The notes beneath the pieces are model-generated. The model ran no database searches and was not told where the DNA came from. It worked only from the letters and a program-made list of their open reading frames with translations. From Collinsella sp. (lineage in GTDB: Bacteria; Actinomycetota; Coriobacteriia; Coriobacteriales; Coriobacteriaceae), in assembly GCA_019419455.1 (NCBI GenBank), contig DXZW01000022.1:1-43735 (forward strand): DNA of 43,735 bases. The letters are read 5' to 3'. Below are positions 1-8,195 of the stretch, in pieces; the first letter of the stretch is position 1; the number at the start of each line of letters is the position of its first letter. Position numbers and translations under genes: made by a program.

Positions 1-1
1 C

Positions 2-46
2 ATGGTCGTGGGCATCGTCGGCGCGTTCTTCGGCGTGCTGGCGTAA
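2..46 (+). CDS. C-terminal end of an unknown, probably membrane, protein (partial)
   Basis: The frame starting at base 2 reads through 14 codons ending VGAFFGVLA and stops at TAA 44-46. The residues are almost all hydrophobic or small, as in the last membrane segment of a transporter or exporter. The gene begins outside the window, so neither family nor length can be given. The perfect terminator at 81-120 marks the end of its transcript, which supports a real gene end. Confidence 0.5.
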   Translation: MVVGIVGAFFGVLA

Positions 47-80
47 GGGCCCGGCTGTATAGATTTTCGTTGCAACCTGG

Positions 81-120
81 AAAGGGGATGGAGCAGGCCT
101 ATGCCCTCCATCCCCTTTTT
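81..120 (+). terminator. Rho-independent terminator
   Basis: A perfect 13-bp stem (81-93 with 106-118, AAAGGGGATGGAG and its complement) encloses a 12-base loop and runs into five T. It lies between the partial gene at the left edge and the MFS gene. The sequence ends only 7 bases before the MFS ribosome-binding site, so the MFS gene either has its promoter inside this region or depends on read-through. Confidence 0.9.
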
Positions 121-137
121 GTATAGAAGGAGTTCGT

Positions 138-1352
138 ATGTTCGCGAAGGATCGCGAAGCAATGCGCCTGACGCCGGCAGAGGTCAAGCTGATTCTTATT
201 GAGTCCCTGCAGTGGTGCGCCAACAACGCGGTCTACTTTTTGGGGCTTATCGGTGCGGCCACGTATGATCTGGCTGGCACGGCCTTTTTGGTTGCTGCCA
301 TTACGCTCGTGCGCAATCTTATGACGTCGGTGGGCAATATGGTGTCGGGCTCGGTCATCGATCGCTTTGGACCGCGTCGGACGTCGTTTGTGACGTGCGT
401 GATTACGGCGGTGCTTTCGCTTGGCGTGGGGTTGGCGCCGTTGTCTGTCCCCGGGCTTGTGTTTGCCGCGTGTGTCTTGGGACTTGCGGGCGGTTTTATC
501 AACACCTGCACGCATGCGTTTCCGGGATACCTAGAGTCGACCACCGAGGGCCGTACCCGCGTGAACGGTCTCATGGTGTTTTACAGCAATATCGCCTATA
601 CCGCTGGCCCGCTGCTCGGTGGTGCCATCGTGAGCTGTTTTGCCACGCAATCGGTCTATCTGCTCATGGCGGGCATGATGGGTGTCGCGGCTGTGCTCTC
701 CTTGGGCTGTCACGAGTGTGTTGCTCCCGCAAAAGGGGAGAAGCCGAAGGGCGGTATTCTGGGCGGCATGGCCGAGGGTGCGCGACTTACGTTTCGTGAC
801 CACGACCTGCGCCTCATCTTTATCTCGGGCTTTTTGGGTTTCTTTGCGTTTGGCGCGTTTGATTCGCTGGAGTCGTTGTTCTACCGCGATGTGCTCAACG
901 TGGATATCGTCTGGCTGGGCTGGCTGTCCTCGGTCGTGGGCCTCACTTCCTCGGTGGGCGCGTTCATCCTGACCAAGCTTTCTGCTCGCCACGTCAACCT
1001 GCGATTGCTGCTCGGCGCGCTCATGGCCGTGGGCATTGGGTCCATGGTGTACGTGGGCACCGATATGCTGGGGGTCGCGATTATCGGTCAGGCGATTAAC
1101 GGTCTGGCCTGGGGGTTCCTGGAACCGCTGCAGATGATCTTGATTCAGGAGCGCGCCGACATCAAATACCTGGGGCGCATTACCGGCTTTGTGCGTTTTG
1201 GGCTGATGAGCGCCGGCGTGGTGCCGCTGCTGGCGGCTCCGTTTTTGGCGGAGGCTTTGGGTGTCCAGGCGGTGCTGTTTGGGGCATCGACCATTATTGC
1301 GCTGGTAGGAACGCTGTTCTTTGTCACGCAAGGGAGGCGCCAGGGGCGTTAG
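138..1352 (+). CDS. Major facilitator superfamily transporter
   Basis: The 404-residue protein is hydrophobic throughout, with the length and spacing of a 12-helix MFS permease. The signature after helix 2 is visible at about residues 70-81 (GSVIDRFGPRR), matching the MFS motif A pattern of a conserved Asp followed by paired Arg. The start is supported by an AAGGAG site at 127-132. Substrate cannot be told from sequence; this branch resembles drug or metabolite efflux permeases. The SIS gene follows after 170 bases that contain an apparent promoter and operator, so it is probably a separate transcript. The cytoplasmic N-terminus is short, and no fused domain is seen. Confidence 0.9.
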   Translation: MFAKDREAMRLTPAEVKLILIESLQWCANNAVYFLGLIGAATYDLAGTAFLVAAITLVRNLMTSVGNMVSGSVIDRFGPRRTSFVTCVITAVLSLGVGLAPLSVPGLVFAACVLGLAGGFINTCTHAFPGYLESTTEGRTRVNGLMVFYSNIAYTAGPLLGGAIVSCFATQSVYLLMAGMMGVAAVLSLGCHECVAPAKGEKPKGGILGGMAEGARLTFRDHDLRLIFISGFLGFFAFGAFDSLESLFYRDVLNVDIVWLGWLSSVVGLTSSVGAFILTKLSARHVNLRLLLGALMAVGIGSMVYVGTDMLGVAIIGQAINGLAWGFLEPLQMILIQERADIKYLGRITGFVRFGLMSAGVVPLLAAPFLAEALGVQAVLFGASTIIALVGTLFFVTQGRRQGR

Positions 1353-1370
1353 CTATACATCAAATTCTAA

Positions 1371-1475
1371 TTTAATACCACTCACCAGAGAATTTCGACC
1401 GTTCACCGAGGATTGGAGCAGATTGAAAAGTGGTATTAAAAACACGCTAGGTGTATGTCTATAATTGGTATCGAA
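1371..1475 (+). promoter_or_regulatory. Promoter and operator-like inverted repeat of the FrlB/FrlC-like genes
   Basis: TTTAATACCACT at 1371-1382 and its exact complement AGTGGTATTAAA at 1429-1440 form a perfect 12-bp inverted repeat with arms about 58 bp apart centre to centre. A consensus TATAAT is at 1460-1465 and a third partial half-site, TTGGTATCGAAA, at 1464-1475. The right arm covers the position expected for the -35 box, which is otherwise poor. The layout suggests repression, possibly through a loop. GGTATTA-type half-sites are common for GntR-family sugar regulators; assignment to that family is inference. Confidence 0.6.
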
Positions 1476-1522
1476 AAGAAACGCGATGTATAGATTCGCG
1501 TGCAAGACAGAAAGGAAAAGTA

Positions 1523-2584
1523 ATGAAGGAAACCGAGAAGATCGAGATCATGCACTTTAGCCAGGAGGGCTACGTCGAGGACGGCAAGAACGTCTACGAG
1601 GCCGGCAAGAAGATGACCGCGCTCGCCGACAAGGTCGCCGACGAGGGCTACGACGCCGTGTTCCTGATGGGCGTCGGCGGCACCTGGGACGAGCTCATGC
1701 AGCTCGAGTACCTCATGAACAAGTTCGGCGACCGCGACCTCGAGGTCTACCTGATCCACGCCGCCGAGTGGAACGCCATGGGCCACAAGCGCATGACCGA
1801 GAAGTCCGTCGTGCTCACCGCCTCCGAGTCCGGCACCACCCCCGAGGTCCTCGAGGCCGTCAAGAAGATGAAGGGCATGGGCGTGCGCGTCTACGCCATG
1901 ACCAAGCCCGAGGGCCCCATCGGCCAGGCTGTCGGCGCCGAGAACTGCGTCAAGATGGCTTCCGATCATGGTAACGGTGGCTGCGAGATGGGCTACTACC
2001 TCGCCGACTGCTTCGGCCTGCGCCTGCTCAACCGCCGTGGCTGCTTCCCGCAGTTCGATAAGTTCATCGAGCAGACCAAGGATGTTTGGACCAACCTGGT
2101 CGACATCCGCAAGAGTTTCGAGCCGCGCGCCGAGGAGCTCGCAAAGAAGTACGCCCTGGCCCCCTACACCATGTTCATCGGCTCCGGCGCCCTGTGGGGC
2201 GAGACGATCCTGTTCTCGATGTGCATCCTCGAGGAGATGCAGTGGAAGCGCACCCGCTACATCACCTCGGCCGACTTCTTCCACGGCACCCTCGAGCTCG
2301 TGGAGCCGGGCGTCCCCGTGTTCCTGTTCATGGGCGAGGACGAGAACCGCAAGCTCGACGAGCGCGTCCGCGCGTTCCTCAACCGCGGCGTGACCGGCGA
2401 CACCGACATCAACGTCATCGACACCGCCGAGTTCGCGATCCCCGGGCTTGACGACGAGTTCCGCGTCATCGTGTCTCCGTGGATCCTTTCCTCGCTGATC
2501 ACCGATCGCCTTGCCGCTTACTACGAGACGGTCACCAAGCACAACCTCAACTACCGTCGCTACTATCACCAGTTCGACTACTAA
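1523..2584 (+). CDS. SIS-domain protein, fructoselysine-6-phosphate deglycase (FrlB)-like
   Basis: The 353-residue protein carries two sugar isomerase (SIS) domains. The first has VGGTWDE at about 51-57 and the phosphosugar-binding Ser/Thr segment SESGTTPEVLEA at 101-112; the second follows MFIGSGALWGE near 212-222. It resembles FrlB/AgaS-type SIS enzymes that cleave or isomerise 6-phosphorylated amino sugars or Amadori products. The ATG at 1523 is chosen for the AAAGGA site at 1511-1516; an in-frame upstream extension to 1451 would run through the promoter. Codon choice is strongly biased to C-ending codons, as in highly expressed genes. It is followed at 73 bases by an epimerase-like gene, the FrlB-FrlC pairing. 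No kinase or PTS genes lie alongside, so the substrate is uncertain. Confidence 0.8.
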   Translation: MKETEKIEIMHFSQEGYVEDGKNVYEAGKKMTALADKVADEGYDAVFLMGVGGTWDELMQLEYLMNKFGDRDLEVYLIHAAEWNAMGHKRMTEKSVVLTASESGTTPEVLEAVKKMKGMGVRVYAMTKPEGPIGQAVGAENCVKMASDHGNGGCEMGYYLADCFGLRLLNRRGCFPQFDKFIEQTKDVWTNLVDIRKSFEPRAEELAKKYALAPYTMFIGSGALWGETILFSMCILEEMQWKRTRYITSADFFHGTLELVEPGVPVFLFMGEDENRKLDERVRAFLNRGVTGDTDINVIDTAEFAIPGLDDEFRVIVSPWILSSLITDRLAAYYETVTKHNLNYRRYYHQFDY

Positions 2585-2657
2585 GAGCAAATAACGTTTG
2601 TGTAATCGGGCCTCGCTCCTATATGGAACGGGGCCTCGCTTGGGTTGGAGAGTAATT

Positions 2658-3494
2658 ATGAGCTATCCCCAGCTTGCCGTCATGAATATCAGCCATCGTT
2701 ATTTTGACCTTGAGGAGTTCTTTTCTTCGGCGTCGGCTTCGGGCTACACGTGTTGCGAGCTTTGGACCGGGGCGATGCATCTGTATGTCGATTGCCATGG
2801 ATACGATTCGCTCGAGCAGGTGCGGGAGCTATCACAGCGGTATGGGGTTCGGATTGTGGGGCTTTGTCCCGAACAGAACAATCCCAAGCCGTGGAATATC
2901 GCGGCGCGCGGGAATGAGGCGCGCACTCGCACGCTCGCGTACTTTAAGAACGTTGTGGATATCGCGGCGGAACTTGGAGCCGAGCAGGTCATGGTCTCGA
3001 GCGGCTGGGCATTTTTGAACGAGCCGATCGAGGACGCGTGGGGTCGCAGCGCCTCGATGCTGCGTGCGATTGCCGAGCATGCGGGAGAGCGCGGCGTGCG
3101 ACTGGTGCTCGAGGCCCTACAGCCGGTTGAGTCGATGATCGTGAACTCGGCGGCCGATACGAAGCGCATGATCGAGGCAGTTGATCATCCGGCACTTAAG
3201 GCGTGTCTGGATTTGGGCGCTATGGCGGTGGCGGGGGATACCATCGACGATTATTTTGATCTGCTTGGCGATGATGTCGCCCACGTGCATTTTGTCGATG
3301 TTGCGGCAGATGGCACGACGCATCTTGCCTGGGGTGACGGCGACCGCGATATGCGCGCCGACCTGGATAGGCTGGTGGCGCGCGGCTATCGCGGAGTTGT
3401 TTCGGCCGAGACCTATGATTGGCGCTATTTCGCCAATCCCGCGGCAGCCGACGCTCAGGTTATGGCGGAGTACCGACGCGCGATTGGCGCCTAG
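2658..3494 (+). CDS. Sugar phosphate isomerase/epimerase, FrlC-like TIM barrel
   Basis: The 278-residue protein fits the xylose-isomerase-like TIM barrel family (AP_endonuc_2). Metal-ligand positions can be seen: Glu in LVLEALQP, Asp in KACLDLGAM, His/Asp in VHFVDVAADG and Glu near the end in VVSAETYDW. Length and layout match fructoselysine 3-epimerase (FrlC, about 276 residues), and it follows an FrlB-like gene. The ATG at 2658 has GGAG at 2647-2650; the longer frame from 2598 would add an unlikely N-terminus. The 73-base gap carries a direct repeat of GGGCCTCGCT (2609-2618 and 2630-2639) of unknown meaning. Codon bias is weaker than in the upstream gene. Epimerase specificity is inferred from pairing only. 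Confidence 0.75.
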   Translation: MSYPQLAVMNISHRYFDLEEFFSSASASGYTCCELWTGAMHLYVDCHGYDSLEQVRELSQRYGVRIVGLCPEQNNPKPWNIAARGNEARTRTLAYFKNVVDIAAELGAEQVMVSSGWAFLNEPIEDAWGRSASMLRAIAEHAGERGVRLVLEALQPVESMIVNSAADTKRMIEAVDHPALKACLDLGAMAVAGDTIDDYFDLLGDDVAHVHFVDVAADGTTHLAWGDGDRDMRADLDRLVARGYRGVVSAETYDWRYFANPAAADAQVMAEYRRAIGA

Positions 3495-3538
3495 GTGGGA
3501 CAGGGCGCCGAGTTGGCGTTTGACGCTTTTTGAGAAAC

Positions 3539-3582
3539 GGGACGTGCTTTCCGCTTGAGGCTTCTGGCGGAAAGCACGTCCC
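3539..3582. repeat. Perfect 16-bp palindromic repeat (GGGACGTGCTTTCCGC arms)
   Basis: GGGACGTGCTTTCCGC at 3539-3554 pairs exactly with 3567-3582 across a 12-base loop. It has no T-run and lies between the epimerase-like gene and the his operon. A related imperfect copy is at 3601-3647 and a further fragment at 39777-39793, so it is a dispersed extragenic repeat rather than a terminator. Confidence 0.8.
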
Positions 3583-3600
3583 AGAACAGGCGCTCAGAAT

Positions 3601-3647
3601 GGGACACACTTTCCGCTGAGGACCTCAACCGGAAACCGCATCCCAGT
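3601..3647. repeat. Second, imperfect copy of the GGGAC...TTTCCG palindrome
   Basis: The copy begins GGGACACACTTTCCGCTGAG and ends CGGAAACCGCATCCC. It forms an interrupted stem (TTTCCG with CGGAAA, GGGA with TCCC). The run CTTTCCGCTGAGGACCT at 3609-3625 recurs exactly at 39777-39793. A third half-copy (GGGACGCGCTTTCC) starts near 3662. The whole 3495-3820 interval holds these repeats, then the hisZG leader. Confidence 0.7.
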
Positions 3648-3754
3648 TTTTGGCTGGCGGGCGGGACGCGCTTTCCCCTATGTTTCCAAATGAATACGCT
3701 ATGAGCCGAGGAGGACGATTCTCCCCGCAAACACTCTAGTATGCTAAAGTACCC

Positions 3755-3784
3755 AGAAGACCGGCGGAGCTATGCCGGTCTTCT
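3755..3784 (+). promoter_or_regulatory. Leader hairpin just upstream of the his operon
   Basis: AGAAGACCGGC at 3755-3765 pairs perfectly with GCCGGTCTTCT at 3774-3784 around an 8-base loop. There is no following T-run, so it is not a simple terminator. It stands 36 bases before the hisZG start. A promoter-like TATGCT is at 3740-3745. A 10-codon frame (3792-3824, with a single His codon) overlaps the hisZG start as ATGA and might couple translation, but it does not look like a classical His attenuator peptide. Confidence 0.45.
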
Positions 3785-3820
3785 GCTCTATATGAAACAC
3801 AGCATGAGGAGGCTCACCAG

Positions 3821-5536
3821 ATGACGGCCACACCGTGGGGATTCCGGGACATATTGCCCGAGGAGGCTCAGGCACGCGAGGAGATCGCATGTACGGTGAA
3901 GGGCTGCTTCAGGGAGCATCATTACCTGCCGGTCGAGACGCCGCTGCTCGAGGACAAGGGTTCGCTCGAGGAAGGCGGCCGCATTGCGGACACGCCGTTT
4001 AAACTCTTCGACGACGATGGGCGCCTGCTGGTGGTCCGTCCAGACAACACGTTGCCGATCGTGCGCTTGGTCTCGACCCGCATGCGCGCGGCCGACCTGC
4101 CCCTGCGCCTGCGCTACGAGGCGCCGGTGGTTCGCGAGTGCCAGCGCAATGCCGGCGGCTCGCGTCAGTTTACGCAGCTGGGCTTTGAACTTATCGGTGC
4201 GGGCGGTGCCGCGGGCGATGTCGAGATTGTTTCGCTCGTGGCTGAGGCCGTGCGCGAGATGGCACTTCCCGATGCGCGCATTATCGCGGGCAGCGTGCGT
4301 CCGTTTAAGGAGCTGCTTGCGGCCTGTGAGGATCGCGAACTGGCTGCCGAGGCATTGCGTTGCGTGCACGCCAACGACTTTGTGGGCCTCGATGCCCGTG
4401 TGGCGGCAAGTGCCGAGCGTGAGGCCGTCAAGGCCGCCATTAGTGAGTTGCCGCGCCTGCACGGTAGTGCCGAGGTGCTCGACCACGTGGACGCGCTGCT
4501 GGAAGCCGCCGGTATCGTTGCGCCGCTGACGCGCGAGCTGCGCGCCCTGGTCGAGGGTCTGGCCCCCGAGGACGCCCAGGTGCTGTCGTTCGACTTCTCC
4601 ATCATGAACTCGTTTGATTACTACACGGGCCTGGTCTTTAAGGCCTATGCCGGCGGCCTGCCCGATCCTGTTGGTTCGGGTGGACGCTACGACTCCATCT
4701 TTACCGGCGCATTTGGCGACGGCATCGAGGTGCCGGCGGCGGGTTTCGCCTTTTCGCTTGAGCGTCTGGAGGCCGCGCGTACCTCGGTCGAGGATGCCGC
4801 TTCCGACGGCGATCATGCCGCGGGCCGTGGCGCCGAGGGCCCGCTGCGCATCGCCGTTCCCAAGGGCTCGCTTAAGGCCGATACGCTCGATGTGCTCGAG
4901 GCCGCGGGCCTGGACGTCTCCGAGCTGCGCGATCCCGGCCGTCACCTGATCGTGTGCGGTCGCGACACGCGTGCCGGCGAGGGCGCGGTCGGCGATATCG
5001 AGTTTGTCATCGTGCGACCCAGCGACGCGCCCGCTTTTGTGGGCTGTGGCGGTGCCGACTGCGGCATCTGCGGGCGGGACTCGCTCATCGAGGCCGACCT
5101 CAACTTGCTGCAGCTGGTCGATTTGGGCTATGGCCTGTGCACCTTTATCGAGGCGGAGCCCGCATGGCGCGCCGGTCAGGCCGAGCGCAACTATGCTCGC
5201 CGCGGATCGCTTCGCGTGGCCACCAAGTACCCGCGCATCGCGAGTGCCTGGTATGCCGAACGCGGCGTGAATGCCGATATCGTATCGCTGCACGGCAATA
5301 TCGAGCTGGGACCCATCGTCGGCATGACCGACCGCATCGTGGACATTACCGCCACGGGCGCCACTCTGCGCGACAACGACCTGGTCGTTACTGGTCGCAT
5401 CATGGACTGCACGGCCCGTTTCTTTGTCAATCCGGGCGCCGCACGCCTGGATCCGCGCGTGCGCAACCTGGCCGATCGCCTAGCCGCGGCCGTGAAGGAA
5501 AAGCATTTTGAGCCCGTTGCGGGCTCGGCACAATAG
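3821..5536 (+). CDS. hisZG: HisZ-HisG fusion: ATP phosphoribosyltransferase with its regulatory subunit
   Basis: This catalyses the first step of histidine synthesis, joining ATP and PRPP to phosphoribosyl-ATP. Residues 1-322 are HisZ, the catalytically silent HisRS-like subunit, with WGFRDILPEE at 6-15, VVRPDNTLPIVR at 71-82 and SGGRYD at 286-291. A 19-residue acidic/Gly linker follows. Residues 342-571 are the short-form HisG catalytic domain: RIAVPKGSL at 343-351, GADCGICGRDSLIE at 411-424, VATKYPR at 466-472 and the PRPP loop DITATGATLRDN at 508-519. Short HisG normally needs a separate HisZ, and here both are one 571-residue chain with no stop or shift between. GAGGAGG at 3806-3812 fixes the start. 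It heads the operon; hisD follows after a GC-rich gap of 105 bases. Confidence 0.95.
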   Translation: MTATPWGFRDILPEEAQAREEIACTVKGCFREHHYLPVETPLLEDKGSLEEGGRIADTPFKLFDDDGRLLVVRPDNTLPIVRLVSTRMRAADLPLRLRYEAPVVRECQRNAGGSRQFTQLGFELIGAGGAAGDVEIVSLVAEAVREMALPDARIIAGSVRPFKELLAACEDRELAAEALRCVHANDFVGLDARVAASAEREAVKAAISELPRLHGSAEVLDHVDALLEAAGIVAPLTRELRALVEGLAPEDAQVLSFDFSIMNSFDYYTGLVFKAYAGGLPDPVGSGGRYDSIFTGAFGDGIEVPAAGFAFSLERLEAARTSVEDAASDGDHAAGRGAEGPLRIAVPKGSLKADTLDVLEAAGLDVSELRDPGRHLIVCGRDTRAGEGAVGDIEFVIVRPSDAPAFVGCGGADCGICGRDSLIEADLNLLQLVDLGYGLCTFIEAEPAWRAGQAERNYARRGSLRVATKYPRIASAWYAERGVNADIVSLHGNIELGPIVGMTDRIVDITATGATLRDNDLVVTGRIMDCTARFFVNPGAARLDPRVRNLADRLAAAVKEKHFEPVAGSAQ

Positions 5537-5641
5537 CGCGAGCACGCACGGGCGCCCCAACGTCCGGGCCGCGGGCCGATTGGTGCCGCCGCCCGGCCTC
5601 TCGTTTTTCAAACGCAACTTCGACCGATAGGGGATACCGAT

Positions 5642-7078
5642 ATGAAGACCATCAAGCTTGCTCCCGGTGAGCGCCTCGTTACCAACCAGCTCAACCGCAA
5701 AGGCGTGCTGCCGCAAAACATCATCGACGCCGCCCGCGATATCGTGGCTAACGTGCGTGCCAACGGGGATGCCGCGGTGCGCGATTACTCTCAGCGTTTT
5801 GACGGCGTTGAGCTGCAGAGCTTCCGCTTGCCGCAGGAGCAGATCGATGCCGCGCTCGAAGGCCTCGACCCGGCCTTTGTCGCCGCGCTTGAGAAGGCCG
5901 CGCGCCAGATTCGCGAGTTCCACCAGCGCGAGGTCGAGCAGAGCTGGTTTACCACGCGTGTGGACGGCACGATGCTCGGCGTTAAGGTGACCCCGCTCGC
6001 GGCGGCCGGCATCTATGTACCGGGCGGCCGCGCGCAATATCCTTCCACCGTGCTCATGAACGCCATTCCCGCCAAGGTCGCCGGCGTCAAGCGCGTGGTT
6101 ATGGTGACCCCGCCGCAAAAAGACGGCCTGATCAGTCCCTACACGCTCGCCGCGGCAAAGCTCGGCGGCGTGGACGAGATCTATATGGTGGGCGGCGCTC
6201 AGGCCGTGGCCGCACTTGCGTATGGTACCGAGACCATTCCGCGCGTCGACAAAATCACCGGACCGGGTAACGCCTTTGTTGCCGCGGCCAAGCAGATCGT
6301 CTCGGGTGACGTGGGTATCGATATGGTCGCCGGTCCCTCCGAGGTCTGCGTGCTGGCCGACGTCACGGCCAAGCCTATGGTGGTCGCGGCAGACCTGATG
6401 GCCCAGGCCGAGCACGATCCGCTGGCAGCCTGCTATCTGGTGACCTGCGACGAGCAGTTTGCGCGCGAGGTCGAGGCTGGCATTGACATCCTGGTGGCGC
6501 AGTCGCCGCGTGCCGAGATCACGCGCGCTTCGCTCGACAACGAAGGCGCCATCGTGGTGGCCGCCGATATGGCTGCCGCCGTCGAGGCCGTGAACACCGT
6601 GGCGCCCGAACACCTGGAGCTGCACTGCAAGGATGCAATGGGCCTGCTTGGCGGCATTCGCAACGCCGGCGCCATCTTTGTGGGCGCTTGGAGCTCCGAG
6701 CCGCTCGGCGATTATGTTGCTGGCCCCAACCACACGCTGCCGACCGGCGGCACGGCCATGTTCTCCAACCCGCTTTCGGTCGAAGAGTTCGTTAAGCGCT
6801 CGAGCGTCATTTGCTATACGCCCGAGGGTCTGCTCTCCGACGCTCCCGCTACGCAGCGCCTGGCCGAGGCCGAGGGCCTGTGGGCGCACGCGCTCTCTGC
6901 CGCCCTGCGTCGTCGCGTACTGGAGCAGGGCGAGGATGCCGTGAGTGCCGAGTCGCTGGCTGCGGCCGACCTGACCAAGGTCGCCTGGCCGGGCGACGCT
7001 GTGGCGACGGTCGCCGAGGGTGTGGACCTGGCGGCTGCAGGCTCGGATGGCGCTGGCGCGACCGGCGAGGAGGCCTAA
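5642..7078 (+). CDS. hisD: Histidinol dehydrogenase
   Basis: The enzyme oxidises L-histidinol to L-histidine in two NAD-dependent, zinc-requiring steps, the last of the pathway. Visible landmarks are VPGGRAQYPSTVLMN (126-140), GGAQAVAALAYGTETIP (184-200), GPGNAFVAAAK (208-218), the zinc-ligand region AQAEHDP with Gln255 and His258, the catalytic Glu323-His324 in APEHLE, and Asp357 in SEPLGDYVAGPNH. At 478 residues it is about 45 longer than the E. coli enzyme; the excess is an Ala/Gly-rich C-terminal tail ending GATGEEA. The hisC SD sequence GAGGAGG lies inside this tail, and hisC starts one base after the hisD stop codon. Confidence in function is high. Confidence 0.97.
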   Translation: MKTIKLAPGERLVTNQLNRKGVLPQNIIDAARDIVANVRANGDAAVRDYSQRFDGVELQSFRLPQEQIDAALEGLDPAFVAALEKAARQIREFHQREVEQSWFTTRVDGTMLGVKVTPLAAAGIYVPGGRAQYPSTVLMNAIPAKVAGVKRVVMVTPPQKDGLISPYTLAAAKLGGVDEIYMVGGAQAVAALAYGTETIPRVDKITGPGNAFVAAAKQIVSGDVGIDMVAGPSEVCVLADVTAKPMVVAADLMAQAEHDPLAACYLVTCDEQFAREVEAGIDILVAQSPRAEITRASLDNEGAIVVAADMAAAVEAVNTVAPEHLELHCKDAMGLLGGIRNAGAIFVGAWSSEPLGDYVAGPNHTLPTGGTAMFSNPLSVEEFVKRSSVICYTPEGLLSDAPATQRLAEAEGLWAHALSAALRRRVLEQGEDAVSAESLAAADLTKVAWPGDAVATVAEGVDLAAAGSDGAGATGEEA

Positions 7079-7079
7079 T

Positions 7080-8195
7080 ATGGCCGAGCTGACACCCCGC
7101 ATGAAGGAGCTCGTCCAGCCCTACCTGGCCGGCATTGAGCCCTATGATCCCAACTTTACGCCCACGCGCATCAATCTTTCGGCCAACGAGAACACCTATC
7201 CCGTGCCGGTCGGCGTGCGCGAGGCAATCGATGTGGCCTTGGCTGCCACACCGCTCAACCGCTATCCCGATCCCATGTCCAACGACCTGCGCGATGAGCT
7301 TGCTGCCTGGCATGGCGTGGCGCGTGAGAATACTTGCGTGGGAAACGGCGGCGATGAGCTGCTCTATAACTATCTGCTGGCGTTTGGTGGCGCGGGGAGG
7401 ACCCTGCTCAACTGCCCGCCGTGCTTTAGCGAGTATGCCTTCTTTGCGTCTCTGTGCCAGACCGAGGTGCGCGATGTGTGGCGCGACCCGGCGACCTTTG
7501 AGCTCGACCAGGCAGCCGTGCTTGCGGCGGCACCCGAGTGCAACCTGGCCATCGTGACCTCGCCCAATAACCCCACGGGCGACGTGGCACCGCTCGACTT
7601 TGTCGCGGCGCTGTGCGATGCGTGCCCCGGCATGGTCATGGTCGACGAGGCCTACGTTGAGTTTGCCGACGATTCGTTTGGCGCGGCCACCACGGCGCAG
7701 GGACTTATCGCCGAGCATCCCAACCTGGTGATTCTGCATACGCTGTCCAAGGCGTTTGGCGCTGCCGGTACGCATCTGGGTTACGTGATCGCGGCACCCG
7801 AAGTCATCGACGTGTTCGCGGCGATTCGCCAGATCTATTCGGTCAATGTGCTGAGCCAGGCGGCGGCGCTTGCCTGCGTGCGTGTCCGCGATGCGTACGC
7901 GCCCGTGGTGGCACAGGTCGCATCCGAGCGCGAACGCGAGCTGTGCGCCCTGCGCGCAATGGCTGCCGAGGGCCTGCCCGTGGAGGCGTGGCCGAGCGCG
8001 GCGAACTTTGTGCTCGTGCGTACGCCGCATGCCACGCGCGTGCGCGAGCGCCTGCGCGACGAGTATTCAATTTTGGTGCGCGACTTTAGCTACGCGCCGG
8101 GGCTCGCGGACTGCCTGCGCATTACCGTGGGCACCCCACAGGAAAACGACGAGGTACTGGTTGCGTTTGCCGCGCTGGTGAAGGAGGAGATGTAG
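7080..8195 (+). CDS. hisC: Histidinol-phosphate aminotransferase
   Basis: This PLP-dependent class I/II aminotransferase makes histidinol phosphate from imidazole acetol phosphate and glutamate. The 371-residue chain shows NLSANENTYPVP near 32-43, SPNNPTG at 161-167, MVDEAYVEF at 187-195 and the Schiff-base lysine Lys224 in HTLSKAFG. The ATG at 7080 follows the GAGGAGG inside the end of hisD. A longer in-frame version from 7020 would overlap hisD by 59 bases and is unlikely. Its stop TAG at 8193-8195 abuts the hisB ATG directly, so translation is probably coupled. Confidence 0.96.
   Translation: MAELTPRMKELVQPYLAGIEPYDPNFTPTRINLSANENTYPVPVGVREAIDVALAATPLNRYPDPMSNDLRDELAAWHGVARENTCVGNGGDELLYNYLLAFGGAGRTLLNCPPCFSEYAFFASLCQTEVRDVWRDPATFELDQAAVLAAAPECNLAIVTSPNNPTGDVAPLDFVAALCDACPGMVMVDEAYVEFADDSFGAATTAQGLIAEHPNLVILHTLSKAFGAAGTHLGYVIAAPEVIDVFAAIRQIYSVNVLSQAAALACVRVRDAYAPVVAQVASERERELCALRAMAAEGLPVEAWPSAANFVLVRTPHATRVRERLRDEYSILVRDFSYAPGLADCLRITVGTPQENDEVLVAFAALVKEEM

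Noticed and set aside
1436..2590. Long minus-strand frame across the SIS gene
   Set aside because: It is the mirror of a strongly C-ending codon bias in the plus-strand gene; the plus frame has SIS motifs.
3788..5293. Long minus-strand frame across hisZG
   Set aside because: It is a shadow frame in GC-rich DNA, with no family features; the plus frame is unambiguous.
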